DNA of 64,000 bases, taken from assembly GCA_035772405.1 (NCBI GenBank), contig JAYKKM010000066.1, positions 186,001 through 250,000 on the forward strand, written 5' to 3'. The notes beneath the pieces are model-generated. The model searched no databases and was not told where the DNA came from. It saw only the letters and a program-made list of their open reading frames with translations. The translations under genes and the position numbers were made by a program. Shown piece by piece: positions 34,600-46,659 of this stretch. This DNA is from Chrysogorgia sp. JL179-B06. Its lineage: Eukaryota > Cnidaria > Anthozoa > Scleralcyonacea > Chrysogorgiidae. Each line of letters opens with the position of its first letter. Positions within the stretch are counted from its first letter, which is position 1.

Positions 34600-35752
34600 A
34601 ATATTTATCATTAAGATGCTGTATACTGTTTTGTAGCCATCATCATATTTATTTTATCAGAGTTCATGAAACGTTATTTTACCGGTATCAGAGTTCATGA
34701 CACAATAATGTACCTATCAATGTTAAGCCCCTATTGGACTATTCTTTCGGACTTGACCCTCAGAAATGTTGTTATAGTCCTGGCTCAACGTCTATTTAAT
34801 ATAGGTGTGTTATATATATATATATATATTTGATTAAATTTGATGAATATTTCTTGCCCAACAGTGGGTCATTTTATGAAGAATTCTCATGAAAATTCAA
34901 ACACCATACATACCTGTATGCCTAACCCCCTTAGGATCAACATTTATAGATGCATAATTAATTGTAATTATATGTTTAAGTTTGCTGTATTTTACATAAT
35001 TACTATATCCTGACCTACTGGTCCAAATTACCAATGTTTTCTCAATCTAATCAACAGTAAACCTACATGAGGATGAGTATGCTATCAAGTACCTATGTGT
35101 GATATTTTAAATGACCGCTTATGAGAGGTTTGACTTATTTTGTAAAATATGCCTATACAGATCAGCACATGAGATTATCAGAGTTATTTCCTTTTAATCT
35201 TTAAATTTAATAAATTACCAAAGTGAATAATTATCTGACAACACAACAGTCTAATTTATTGCCCTTTTAATATCGTTTATGCCCGAAATTGTCCTTCCAG
35301 GAAAACTGCTAGTCTTTACTGAAAGTGTACAGGTTAAAAGAATACTATGAATATGTATTTTTAAGTAGTATTTGAGCGAGAAAATTACATCACAATTGCT
35401 TGTGAATAGGAGCCATCTTTTGTAGAAAATACTTCCTGTCAAATAACAGTGACAACAGTCCGAATTTTTCTACTGTTTATCTGAAGATAGGCTTTGCACT
35501 TGATTTGTAGGCTTTCAAATAATAGCTATGAACTTTATTATGTAGGTGACAAAAATATCAGTGACAAGGACAAGCATGGATAGCAGTTTTTTCATTGTAT
35601 TATGTAAATAACTGAAGCTTAAATCCTGTATAAATATTCAGAAATAATGATAATAAAAATAGTGGCAAACTATAAAAAATCAGCAATTTTTTACCTTACT
35701 TTTACTTCCGGTCAGTGAACGCTGCAATACCTGAATACGTTGAATGGATTTA
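34600..35752. other. No recognisable gene; (TA)n tract
   Basis: AT-rich spacer with a TA microsatellite near 34809-34830. No supported frame. Confidence 0.5.
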
Positions 35753-35868
35753 TGGCGCTTTCTCGATATATGAACAAACCGAAAACCCTAACCCTAATCC
35801 TAAAACTGACTTGGCTTGATGTTATAATAATTTTAAATTTCGGTTGCTCATATATCGAGAAAGGGCCA
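35753..35868. mobile_element. 116-bp MITE with telomere-like core
   Basis: The ends tggcgctttctcgatatatg and catatatcgagaaagggcca are inverted copies (~31 bp arms ending in aaccgaaa-type sequence). TTA flanks both sides (35750-35752, 35869-35871). The centre contains ccctaaccctaatccta, a degenerate CCCTAA tract. Confidence 0.75.
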
Positions 35869-36092
35869 TTAAGTCATAATGTGCAAGTTAGGTCTGTGTA
35901 AATGATCTTTGGTAGACTTTAATTTTAGCTTGAGAGATTATTCTTTCTATTTTGTGAGATGCTGGGCCAATGTATGGAAGATTAACAGAAGAAATAATGG
36001 ATCAGATTGGTCGGGTCTTTCTTCCAAGGAGATCTTGCTGCTAGGGAAGCCATTTTCTTGTCAGAACTTTACAAAGATGTTGGAGTTCGTCA

Positions 36093-36212
36093 GTTAACAT
36101 GCTGGGCGTCACATATGGCATGGGATCGATGCACCAGAGTTTTGCACATGGAAGACTTGACTCTTGGATGATGGAAGGAACGGTAGTTGAGATAACGATC
36201 AGTGTGGGTTGG
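36093..36212 (-). pseudogene. Penelope-like element RT C-terminal fragment
   Basis: The frame reads KPTHTDRYLNYRSFHHPRVK, SSMCKTLVHRSHAICD. The HTDRYLNxxSxHHPxxKxSxxxTL pattern follows the palm in Penelope-like RTs. Isolated fragment; left of it runs a C-rich tract (36270-36280). Confidence 0.6.
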
Positions 36213-36716
36213 CTTCAGCGCTGCTGAGAGAAATTTAGGGCCCTTGGTCAAAAAATATTTATGGGCCCCTCCCCCCCCCCCAATTCCCAAATTTGTCCTT
36301 TTTTATCACGCAGACTTAACAGTTTGACAACAACTTCAAGCTTTCAAAATTTCTGAATTTAAAATTTCTATTAACGTGGGATTTACAGTAAAAATTCAAA
36401 ATAACGAGCAAAACATGATTGTATTTTGATTAATTTAATGTTTGTTCATGTTCATTTTACAAGTTCATTAACAGTATATTAATATAACATCAAGTATTAA
36501 GATGTATTGATGCGCCCGCAAGCTGCAATCGATGTGGCCCACAGTCCCAGATCTCTTTCATGAATAATGATGTATTTATGAATTTAATTTATAAATAATT
36601 AAAAAATTAATATTATGAGCTCTCAACATAAATCTGGTGCTACCAAAAGAAAAGAATGACAAAGGAGGGAAAATGAGGCAAAGGGATGGAGGAAAATTCT
36701 GTTTGAGTTTAGTTGA

Positions 36717-38740
36717 ATGTCGGAGCCTAGTAGCACTGCAGAGTCTCACTCACAGGACGATGTTCAGTCGGGAAATATTGCCAGTGAAACTAGTACTGGA
36801 CTGGAACACAACAGCGAGGAAGCTTCAACAAGTTCAAATAACGAAGGGACTCAAAACGCAAATCAGAAGGAAGGCAAGATCAGTTCAGTAGGTTCGGATA
36901 GCGAAGAAACGGTCGTTTCTGATTAACGTTGACGAGTTACTTATGAAAGAAACCATTTCCCAGTTAGAGAGGTACGTGCTGCAATATTGATTGGACCTGG
37001 CTCCTCAAGGCAAACGTGTTACTCGTATCCGAAAGATGAAGATGGAAAAGCATTCCCGATTTCCATTTTTGTGAGACAACAATCGAGTGGTGAAAGGGGT
37101 GAAAGAGATTGGCTAAGATGGAACTACAAAGGCGTTACATTACATTGCTATTCCTGTTGTCTTTTCTCAAAGCTTCTCGATCCTTCCAAATCAAGTCTTT
37201 CAAAACACGAAGGTTGCAATAAATGGAAAAAACTGCATGATAAAGTAATTGGACACGAAAAAAGCAATGATCACAAGATGTGCTATCTTACCTGCAGGCA
37301 GTTGGAACAGAACATTAAAGATGATCATGGTGGCCCATCTATTGAAGGCATGCTTGCGAAGGAATACAGATCAGAGAAAGAGAGGGCAATTCTGAGAAAG
37401 ATTCTCTATGTGGTGTTTTTTCTTGGTAAGCGTGGTCTTGCCTTTTGAGGCTCATCGCACCTAATTGACGATCCTCAAAATGGGAACTTGCTGGGTCTGA
37501 TAGAGCTATTGAGCAAGTATGATGCGCTCCTGTTGGAGCATGTGGAGAAAGTGCGAAAATCGCAAGCTTGTGGACAGAAGTTGCAAGCGCAGTATCTGTC
37601 TCACGATGCCTAAAATGCTTTCATCAATGCTTGTGGTTAACAAGTAACTAAGAAAATAGTATCCGATCTCTTGACGTCGAAATACTTCTCGTTGATAGCA
37701 GATGTAACGCTGGATGCTTCACATAAAGAACAAACAACGGTAATCCTACGATATGTCAAGAAAGAAGATCAAAGTACCCAATTCAGAGTTTCTGAACGTT
37801 TTTCTACATTTCTTGATTTTAATGAAAAGACAGGGGACCTGATAGCCGAGAACCTCCTACAATTCCTTCAGGACTGCCGGGGACAAGGATACGACAACGG
37901 AGCAAATATGTTGGTAAAGCACAAAGGCATGCAAAGTATCATCTCGAGAATTAACCGCATTGACAAAGTACTTCTCTGGTTCAAAATACTACAAACAATT
38001 GATTTCAGATCTAAAGTCTTGCAATCATGCGATTCCACAATCGACGAAGAGGTACTCAACTTGCAATCTCTTTTCGATGATTTACAACATTTGAGGGACA
38101 ACAGGGAGGGGATTTGTAACGAAGCATCCTTAGTGGCTGGAGAAATGGACATCTCGCCACTGCTCAAGGAGAACAGAAATAGCTCAAGGGAATCGAGGGC
38201 CAGTTCAGATGCAGAGAGACAGTTGGCGGCAGTTGTCCAGTTCAAAGTCAACGTCATTGCTGAGATTGACCGAAGGTTTCAAAGAATAAATTATATCAAC
38301 AACAAATTTAGCTTTTTGTGGCAGTACCCAAACCTTTCAGAAATGGAGTTGTCCAAACAAGCTGCAGCCTTTGTTGAGGTATATAAAGACGGCATTTCAT
38401 CAGAGTTCACGGAAGAGATACTATTCCTTAAAAACATTCATAATACCAACCTGGCACACCCAACAAAACCTGGTGAAATAGCAAAACCACTTGGCCCACT
38501 TGCAATATTGAATAAGCTCAACACCTTAAACCTGCAGAACTTATTTCCCAATGTGTCGGTTGCATTGCCCGTCTGAGTCACAACAGCAGAAAGATCCTTC
38601 GGCAAGCTACTGAGATCCACCATTGCACAAAAAGACTTTCTTTGGCATCGCTTTCAATCGAGTCTGACATTGCTGAGAAGTTAGATATGAGAGTGTCATT
38701 GATTCTTTTGCTGAAGCAAAGGCAAAAAGCATTTTTTAAG
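36717..38740 (+). pseudogene. hAT-type (ZMYM1/TTF-finger) transposase, broken
   Basis: An acidic Ser-rich N-terminus (36717-36926) precedes a TTF/ZMYM-type zinc finger region (36987-37448): YPKDEDGKAFPISIF, RDWLRWNYKG, LHCYSCCLFSK, then NGNLLGLIELLSKYD. The catalytic part (37671-38576) begins KYFSLIADVTLDASHKEQT, with the expected Asp, then DCRGQGYDNGANM. A deletion follows, since about 100 residues usually present here are missing. The C-terminal hAT dimerisation block is LNLQNLFPNVSVAL, and in another frame VTTAERSFGKL. In-frame stops at 37446 (TGA) and near 37610 and 37638 (TAA) look like CGA or CAA mutated by C-to-T. TIRs not identified. Confidence 0.75.
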
Positions 38741-39104
38741 TAACTGTAATTTTGTAAATATATGAATTTTAAAACGAATATTTATATAGTTCTACGGATT
38801 CTACTGTTGTGTTCTAAATTAGGCATGCTCGCATATTGCATATGGATTATCAGTTTATGATAAATATTTTTCTTTTCATTTTTACTGTACGAAGATAAAG
38901 CATGTAAACATTCAACAACTAATTGTTTGTGTCAAATTGTGTCAACGATGAAGGAAACCTGGGTTATTATGAGCAATAGCCCTATATTCACAATGAAAGT
39001 TCATGTACATTCATGATGGAAATGACAAAATACCAGTGGTATAAAGCTTTTATGGCAGTAAAAAAGCTGGTGAGAAAGCCGTTAAAGATCCCGCATATAG
39101 TAGT

Positions 39105-39250
39105 TCAGCAGTGATAAAGCAATAAAGGGGCCCCATCGTAGTGGTAAAGCCATAAAGGGGCCCCTCGCAACGATAAAGGGGACCCGTCGCAATGATAAAG
39201 CCATGAAGGGCCACATTGCAGTGATAAAGCCATAAAGGGCCCCTATGCCA
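39105..39250. repeat. ~33-bp GC-rich tandem repeat, about five units
   Basis: Units contain gtgataaagccataaagggg followed by cccc(a/t)-type sequence, with substitutions and short deletions. They stand out from the AT-rich surroundings. A minus frame (39050-39265) is just the repeat translated. Confidence 0.8.
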
Positions 39251-39439
39251 GATTGCCAGTGCCATTAGTGAGTTTACAGATACTGCAATGTAACGATTAA
39301 TGCTAAAACTGCAGTTCTTGATTATTATAAAAACGATTTTATCGCTTCACAGTTAAGATGATGTATAACATATTCTTTGTAATTTTTAATTTATAACGTT
39401 TGCTTAAAAATGGGCCACTTTCGCCCCTGGTCAACGACC

Positions 39440-40480
39440 AGGCTGACCCCCCCCCCCTGTCAGGCCTGGTTGGATTTCTGTAAACAGGATCCATCTCTCT
39501 CTTCAAGAAGAACATTGAGGAAAGGTAGAGCTTCATGATCGTTTTGTTTCTCTATAGTGAATTGGATGGAAGGGTTGAGGTTGTTGAGATGTTTTAAGAA
39601 AACTTCGAGCTTTTCATTACCATGACGCCATATCGCTAAGATGTCGTCAACGTATCGGCGCCAAAGAGGTTTAATGTTACTAGTTTGAGAGCAACAGTTT
39701 CGAAATGCTCCATGTAGATATTAGCAATAACTGGAGATAAAGGTGATCCCATGGTGGCTCCTTCAGTCTGTTCATAAAACCCGTCACGCCATTGAAAGAT
39801 AGTTGATAAAAGAAGTTTTAACAAATCGTAGATTTCGTCTAGAAAAGGTCAGTACAAGTTTTAAGAGTTGGCCATCGGCTAGAAGTTTCTCTTTCACGAT
39901 TTCACAGGTTTCGTTTACGGGGACATTAGTAAATAAGCTGACGATGTCAAAACGGACCAGAATATCGTTCTTTTGAAGTTTAACGTTTCTGAGCTCAGTC
40001 ACGACAGTGGAAGAGTTGAGAACATGATGTTCCGAATTTCCAACCAGTGGTTTCAGGATGTTAGCAAGATGTTTGGCCAGAGCGGAAGTAGGCGAACCTC
40101 TGGACGCTACTATCGGTCGAAGTAGGATATTTAACTTGTGAATTTTAGGCAAACCATAGAACTTAGGACAGTATGAACTTGATAGGCGTAGATGTCTGTA
40201 GGGCCTGGTTGGTAAGGAATTAGCGCGATTGAGTTGTAACAATTTTGTTGCAACTTTTCTTTCAACGGATGGAGTAGGATCATGTTTTAACTGGCGGTAG
40301 GTTGAGGTAGATAAGACATCTTTCACTTTCTTGTCATACTCGGTTTTGTCCATTCCCATCAGCTGGACAAGACATAAACTGTTTAAAACGGACTCTTGCA
40401 TCAGTACCTTGGCCAAACATCTTGCTAACATCCTGAAACCACTGGTTGGAAATTCGGAACATGTTCTCAACTCTTCCACT
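39440..40480 (-). pseudogene. Penelope-like element reverse transcriptase, broken
   Basis: Reading leftward: MDKTEYDKKVKDVLSTSTY, KFYGLPKIHKLNILLRPIV, LVRFDIVSLFTNVPVNET, then after a frame change DGFYEQTEGATMGSPLSPV with IANIYMEHFE, and in yet another frame RRYVDDILAIW with the catalytic YVDD near 39655. PKIHK, LFTNVP and QTEGAxMGSPLSP are hallmarks of Penelope-like RTs. Decay sets in after LPFLNVLL. A GIY-YIG endonuclease was not recognised. Part of the gene is present again, inverted, at 40408-40521, so the first ~35 residues of the minus frame (40479-40375) are antisense of that copy and not real N-terminus. Confidence 0.75.
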
Positions 40481-40521
40481 CTCGTGACTGAGCTCAGAAA
40501 CGTTAAACTTCAAAAGAACGC
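40408..40521 (+). repeat. Inverted partial copy of the Penelope-like RT
   Basis: This segment encodes LAKHLANILKPLVGNSEHVL and ELRNVKLQKN on +. It is the inverted copy of 39968-40081, differing by a three-base (one His codon) indel and a few substitutions. Such inverted partial copies are known for Penelope-like elements. Confidence 0.8.
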
Positions 40522-40559
40522 ACAGGACGAAATAAGAAATATAATGCTATATTAAAGCA

Positions 40560-41380
40560 TGTTAAAGGTGTGTTAATACACGCAAAAGTGGGGGCAAAAA
40601 TGTGTTTTTTCAGGGCAGGTGATAATTTTTCTTTTTTATTGGTACCTTTACATAGATTTAAATGTATTTATTGGGTACTATTTGTATGGTGTTTTATCCA
40701 TTTAATCAATACTCAAATAAAAGGTTGTATAGGGTTGCTTGTACAATCCCATTGGTTTGGGAAATTAAACAGACACTCAATGTACATATATGGTGCAGTT
40801 GAAATTTATTTCATGACAAAATTCCCATTGTGAAATCCTTAATTAATTAGTTTTAAGGTACATATAACTAGAATACATGTATACAGTACTGTAGTCAGAT
40901 TTAAAAGTTCCTTTCAAAACCTCATCAGAATTAATGTCCAGAGAAAAATATAACAGATTAAACTACTGTATAGCAATTAGACAAACCAGTGCAGGTTGAA
41001 ATAACAGATGGCCAATTGCCAGTGAAGATTGGTCATACTGCTTTTATATGTGATCAAATTAATTCAGGCTAACTAAATGTTAACCTTTATTATTTTAAGC
41101 CCTGCACTGGCATGGGTATTTAATCATTTTTTTCTCAAATATATCACTTAAATACATGGAAGAGAATAGCTTGTTTATTTATCACCCACATATGTACTGT
41201 AGTAACATTTCCACCCAAATGGAATAAGGTTGCATTGTACATGGTATTACAGGGTTCACCAATAAACAATACCCGTTACCCAGAAAAAGTCATATTTTAT
41301 GCTAATGTTCAGAAATTGCAGCTTGTTTCGGTATCATTATGTTGTCTGTCACTGTACAAGTTGTAAATAACTCAGGAAAA
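40560..41380. other. No recognisable gene
   Basis: AT-rich; a short frame at 40570-40833 has hydrophobic translation but no motif. Confidence 0.45.
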
Positions 41381-41385
41381 TCCTG

Positions 41386-41474
41386 AGACCCAAGCGGCAA
41401 TTGAACCTGCAACTTCCAATTGTTAGCCGGATGCTCTAAGTACCACTGAGCTACCAGGACTTAGCTGGCAGAGC
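41386..41474 (-). repeat. tRNA-derived SINE head
   Basis: On the minus strand, tcctggtagctcagtgg starts a tRNA-like fold: acceptor TCCTG pairs with CAGGA, D arm gctc..gagc, anticodon arm TCCGG-CTAACAA-TTGGA, and B-box-like caggttcaattgcc. Divergent T arm and extra bases argue for a SINE. Confidence 0.6.
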
Positions 41475-41665
41475 AAGGTTACTTTCGATATTTATACTGG
41501 ATTACAAAAAAAATCAAGTTGCAATTTCTTGACATTAACAAAAAACCTTGGTAGTGACAATTTACTAAAATTGACTGACACAAACATGATTTGAGTCAAC
41601 AAGTTGTATCTGTCAGACTCGAATCAATATAAAATATCGAAAGTAACCTTGCTCTGCCATGTCCA
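41466..41665. repeat. Inverted repeat around a 100-bp spacer (MITE-like)
   Basis: The arms tggcagagcaaggttacttt...cgatattt and aaatatcgaaagtaaccttg...ctgcca face each other. The left arm overlaps the 3' side of the SINE. Confidence 0.65.
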
Positions 41666-41669
41666 GAAA

Positions 41670-42054
41670 TTAATTTGTCATACATGCCCATGTTGGGCAT
41701 TCAGCCGGCTTTGGGCGAGTAGACAACTGGCCACCCCGTCTTCTTGGCATCACTCTTTGCTTCACCAAGGCTGGAAGAGAATCTGTGTGGTGAGTGTCCA
41801 AGGATTTTTTCCTCTTTTTCAGTTCAGCACTCTCCCAAGATAGTGGTCTTACCACATATTTTTGTTTCCCCACCCTCTATTTCGCTCTCCTCACTTGACA
41901 TGTAGTCAAGTCTCATAACTTCTGCCACCTTTGATTTTCTTGAATCTCCCAAATCCTTTGCAGTTAAGCTGGATAGATGCCTTCCTAATTTCAAAAAACA
42001 ACAGTAGAGTACTGTCAAATATATATATAAGAGAGAGATATAAAACTTAAACAT
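41670..42054 (-). other. Unassigned frame with RPLSWESAELKKRKK motif
   Basis: Two overlapping frames join as DSRKSKVAEVMRLDYMSSEE, then VVRPLSWESAELKKRKKSLD and STRPKPAECPTWAC. I associate the MSSEE...RPLxWES..LKKxKKxLD pattern with repeated predicted proteins in cnidarians, but know no function. A frame change lies near 41850. Confidence 0.35.
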
Positions 42055-42079
42055 TGTTGTTACTCAGATTTACCTACCA

Positions 42080-42180
42080 ATCTGTATATATTTATATCTG
42101 TATATATTTATATCTCTATATCTTTATATCTGTATCTCTATATATCTCTCTCTATATATATTACAGTATATATATATAGT
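42080..42180. repeat. (TATATCT)-type microsatellite
   Basis: An AT-rich simple-sequence tract of tatatttatatctgtata-like units, ending in (ta)n. Confidence 0.9.
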
Positions 42181-44513
42181 ACAGATTGTGCTTTGATTCG
42201 TACTGAGAAAAAAATGAAGACAATAGTTCAAATATTATTTTTCCAATTCTTGGATTTAGTCTATCCCAGCAACTGCCACTGACAAAAAATGGAAATCAGG
42301 CTTTGTTGTTCGAAAACATTACACCACGGGAGGAGAGGGAGGGTAAGCAATCGTCTTTGGTATGATCCTTTTATTAGTATTAAAGTGCCTATATCACCTC
42401 CAGGGTTATTACGTACTTATACTAATTGGAACATTTTAAGAAGATTTGTAGTACATCTTTTCAGGCTAAAATTTCATCCTCATGGACTTTTTTTGCTGTC
42501 AAAGTCTGCGATTTTCGCGTCGGCCGCTGGAACAAAAAAAATGGGTTCTAGTCAAAGGAGGAACCGGCTTTTAGATCGAAACAGCGTCTGTATAGTGAAA
42601 AATATACGGTAGCTCTCGTTTCGTTAGCTTTAAGCGGATTATTTTGTTAAAAATTGTATTGAAAGTGATGCCAAAAAGGTGCGTGGTGTTTGGCTGTTCA
42701 AATGGGTCCAATGTTTATGACGGTATAGCGTTGCATACTATCCCATTCGCCAACGATGAGCGACCAGAGGCGAAGAAACGAAGGAAAGCTTGGGTCAACT
42801 TCGTCAAAAATAAAAGGATGAACTGGACGGCATCATCTGGATCTGTGATATGTTCAAAGCATTTTGAACCGGAAGATTTTGTCAGACGATTCTCTGGACT
42901 AAATGATGAAGAGAAACCGATACTACCTCGGCTAAAAACGGACGACGTTGGGGTTTGTGTTTGCCCGTCCATCTTATCTGCGAATAAAGAGACAAAAACA
43001 TCGCCTTCCGCAAGAGATCGCCGTCGTATGGTAAGCATATGTTACAGTTCTCTCTCACTTGACGTCTGAAAATATATTTTGTTTGTTTATTAGCAATATA
43101 ATATTTTCTTTTTGAGGTTTTCAATGCGATATATGGTGAGACATCCTCACCTACCTTATAATATAAGTTATAATAAATATCATGTCTGACAAGGTTGTGT
43201 CCCAATTTACTAATGAGTAATCAATTTGAGATACCTGTATGCAGATTAACTAATTCTTCCCTAAAGCCCTGAGCACGAGAGTTGATCAGAGCCTTATAAA
43301 CTCTCATTGACTCTTGTCAAAGTCAATGAATGAGAGTTATAAAGTAAAGTATATTCTCTTTTATTAGAGTCTTCACCGGGCATGAAAATCTCCGTACTCA
43401 GCCAAAATTTGTGGTTTTTTTGTCACAACTTTTGATATTGTTCAATGTATGTTCAAATTGTAAAATGCCACATCCATTGGTTGAAGTGAAGCAGTTTGGA
43501 ACAATGACATATGTTACAACAACATGTCACAATGAGAGATGCAAGAAACCACAAAATATATGGAAAAGCCAACCAACAATGCCTGGTACTATGATTCCAG
43601 CTGGAAACTTTCTACTTTCCTTTGCGATACTTGTTGCTGGTGGCTCAGCAAGCAAAGTTATAAAGATATTTGAGACCATGGGATTGGCTTGCATTTCTTT
43701 GTCCACCTTTTTTCGCCATCAACGAGTATGTTATGATTTTGTATACCTGTATACTGTAATAATTTTGAGAAATTTTAGGAATGATTATAATATTAATTGG
43801 TGTGCATATCATGCAAGAAAATATTTTATTGTTATTTTCTAGACTAGGTTATTCCCGACAATTTACCTTCACTGGCAGAATTATCAAAAATCAATAATTA
43901 CAGAACTGGAAACCCTTGATGAAGTTGTTGTAGCAGGAGATGGTCAGCACGACAGTATGGGGCATAGTGCAAAATATGGTGCATACACCATGTTCTGTTG
44001 TAACAGGCCAATAATAATGGATTTTACCCTTGTCCAGGTTAGTATCTTACTATTCTCAACGGTGGCATGTTGGCCTTTGTTCGTCAGGGGAGGCCAACAG
44101 TGCATTTGGCACCGCCGCACCCTCCCCCCAGCTCTCCATGTTTAGTTATACAGCTCTGAATTTACTAAAAAGTATCAATATGAAATCTAGAACCTCTGAA
44201 ACGCGATTTCCCGCATTCTTAGAGGTCAAATTTTACGCAAAAACAAAGAACCAAAATATCATAAATTACAGTGATTTTCACGTTATCTTATAATATAACA
44301 AGACCAAAACTCTATTTATCAAGCATTTCTATAAAGCATAAGATAGAAAATATTGTTGCAAATCATCTCAGTGTATAACAGCAGAAAAGTTACTGAACTG
44401 AGGCACCAAAAATAACCTGCTTAGCTCATTTGCATGAAGCCACAAATTCCTTTGCTATCTTGTGATGATAGACATTATCGCATTTAGTTTGGTATTGTGA
44501 CAAAACTCTGACT

Positions 44514-44697
44514 AAAGGTACGTTTACACAGTACGATTAATCGGCCCGATTTCTGGTTTAAATGCATGTTAAGTACTGAGAGACAGGAAGACGCCAAGGC
44601 AAATGAGCCCACAGGACACTCCGCTGACTGTTTCTCCACTTAACATCCAGCTAAACCAGAAATAGGCCCGATTAATCGTAGTGTGTAAACGTAGCTT
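44514..44697. mobile_element. MITE in Kolobok 2 intron
   Basis: Left taaaggtacgtttacacagt and the inverted right end (acgtttacacactacgatta read from the right) match over ~48 bp, including gattaatcgg. Inner parts diverge. No coding capacity. Confidence 0.75.
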
Positions 44698-44752
44698 AAC
44701 ACGTTAATAACATAATTATTAAAAAAAACTCAGGTAGTTTTGTTGGGTTTTA

Positions 44753-44944
44753 CTAAAACCTGGGCGTTTCTTGTCAGCGCCCGCGAGCAATCGTATTCTG
44801 GACGATCATTTTATTATTATTATTAAGGGTTAGAAAACGCGTTAGGCGGCGGGTTAGGATCTTTTGTTGTGTTGGGTTTACCATAAGGATACTAGAAAAG
44901 ATCGTCCAGAATGCGGGCGCTGACAAAGAACGCCCGAGATGTAG
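44753..44944. mobile_element. Mariner-like MITE, copy 2 (TA target)
   Basis: Flanked by TA (44751-44752, 44945-44946). Shares tcagcgcccgc, caatcgt, tctggacgatc and aggcgg.gggttaggatct with the copy at 13500-13932, but is 241 bp shorter in its core. Lies in the third intron of the Kolobok transposase. Confidence 0.8.
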
Positions 44945-46659
44945 TAAGACCGGTTTCTTTTCTCTTTTTGTTGGTTTCACTATGAATGAAAGCTTACCAC
45001 TTTTTTCCTTTGAATTTATTTTATGCTTTTAGAAAAATGAGGCTGGAAATAGCCCAGCAATGGAATACTTGGCATTTAAAAGATGCCTGGACAACATAAA
45101 TTCTAGCGGCATTAATATGAAAACATTCGTCTCTGACAGACACACATCAATAAGGAAGCACATGAGGGAACAGCTTCCAACTGTCACCCACTATTTTGAC
45201 CTTTGGCATTTAAAGAAAAGTAAGACAATGCAGTACATGTATTTCGACATCCATATTAAGTGATTGTTTGGTAATTTAGTCAATTCGATTTGTAATCCAT
45301 TTAGAAGTCCACAAGCTATTAAGCAAGATTTCGAAAGAGAAAGATTGTGAATCGCTCAAACCCTGGATTAAGTCTTGCATTAACCATCTTTACTGGAGTG
45401 CAACCTCAACCAATGATGGCAATGGTGAGGTTATTTGGGCAAAATTTGAGTCGTTCTTTGCACACATTGTGAACCTCCATACAGATCTTCCTAACCCCAT
45501 TTTCAACAAATGTGCACATGATGAAGAGATAACAGACAGGACTTGGTTTAAAGAAGGTAATTAATACTACTGTAATTATCTTCCCCAATTTGTGCTAATA
45601 AAGGCAATAATAACTACCTGTACCATACACTTTTACATTTTGTTAGACACTACCGTTCATGATAAATTGTGTATTGCTCTCAACAACAAAAGGATCAAGA
45701 ATGGTATCTCCTGTCTCAAACCAGCTGTTTAGAGGGATTTCATTCAGTTCTTAATCACTTTGCACCGAAAATGATAGCATATTCATTTCAAGGGATGTAT
45801 TGCAGGTTTGTTTAAGTATTTCCATTAAGTACACTAGTGTTCAGTTTGATGGTAAATAATTGTAAATTAATAATTAAGCACTTCTTTGTTATTAGGCACA
45901 TTCTAGCAGCAGTGCAATTTAACTACAATTTGTACAGGGAGGTAAAGAAAACATCAACTGGAGAAAACCAAGTGAAAGTTGTGTACCGAAAATTTAAAAA
46001 TGGAGAAGCCACAGTGAGGGAGATCAGAGTGGAGCCAAATTTTGGTAAGCTATTTATAATAAACTGAGCAATACTTAATATTACAATATGTTGAGATAAA
46101 TATTACAATTTAACTTTATATATCAATGATTTTGTACTTATAGACTATGTTGACGAAATTTATAAAGTATTTATAGCTTCAGATGATAAAGCTCTTGGAG
46201 GACGCCAATAACATCCTGGCAGAGATGACACCGGCACCAATGGACACAATGCTTGAAAAACAACCGAAGGACGAAGCAATAGCAAAAATGAAAGAACGAG
46301 CAGGATTAGTGAATGTTGATGTTCCTGCCACTGCACAAGGTGCTGTAGAAAGATTTTTCTAACAAGTGACATCTTAAAATATTTTTCTGAAAAGTTTGTG
46401 ATTTTTATAATACAATCAGTAAATCACATGAACTGTAACTAACAACATAATTTTTACATATTATATAGTTCCCGAGGTCGAGCTGATACCAGTACAAGCT
46501 TCTACAAGAGTCAAACCTTGCTGCAGAGAATGTGGAAATCCTATGAAAGGGCATAAGGACGTTATTGACTGTATACGAAACCAACAATTATAGTTAGAAG
46601 CTAACACAAGAAAAGTTCATTTTATTTTTTTTGGCATGTGCTGTAGTTGAATTGCAACC

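Larger units (their letters stand above)
42668..46593 (+). pseudogene. Kolobok transposase: THAP domain + DDE core, nine exons, lightly damaged
   Basis: Exons as I read them: 42668-43030, 43368-43725, 43843-44037, 45033-45219, 45305-45556, 45647-45805, 45896-46044, 46144-46339, 46469-46593; all introns are GT...AG. Exon 1 is a THAP zinc finger (CVVFGCSNGS..., VICSKHFEPEDF). Exon 2 has CSNCKMPHP and CHNERC. Exon 3 has VVAGDGQHDSMGHSAKYGAY, with a likely first catalytic Asp. Exon 4 has FVSDRHTSIRKHM and HYFDLWHLKK, the second. Exon 6 has CLEGFHSVLNHFAPKMIAYS, and the C-terminus is CCRECGNPMKGHKDV. Lesions: a frame break in exon 6 near 45710, one near 46190, and an unclear exon1/2 phase. The overall structure is otherwise nearly complete, suggesting a young element. 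Confidence 0.8.

Noticed and set aside
39050..39265. 71-codon minus open frame
   Set aside because: Repetitive translation of the 33-bp tandem repeat.
40331..40555. Separate plus-strand gene near the Penelope-like element
   Set aside because: It is the inverted partial copy of the RT at 39968-40081.
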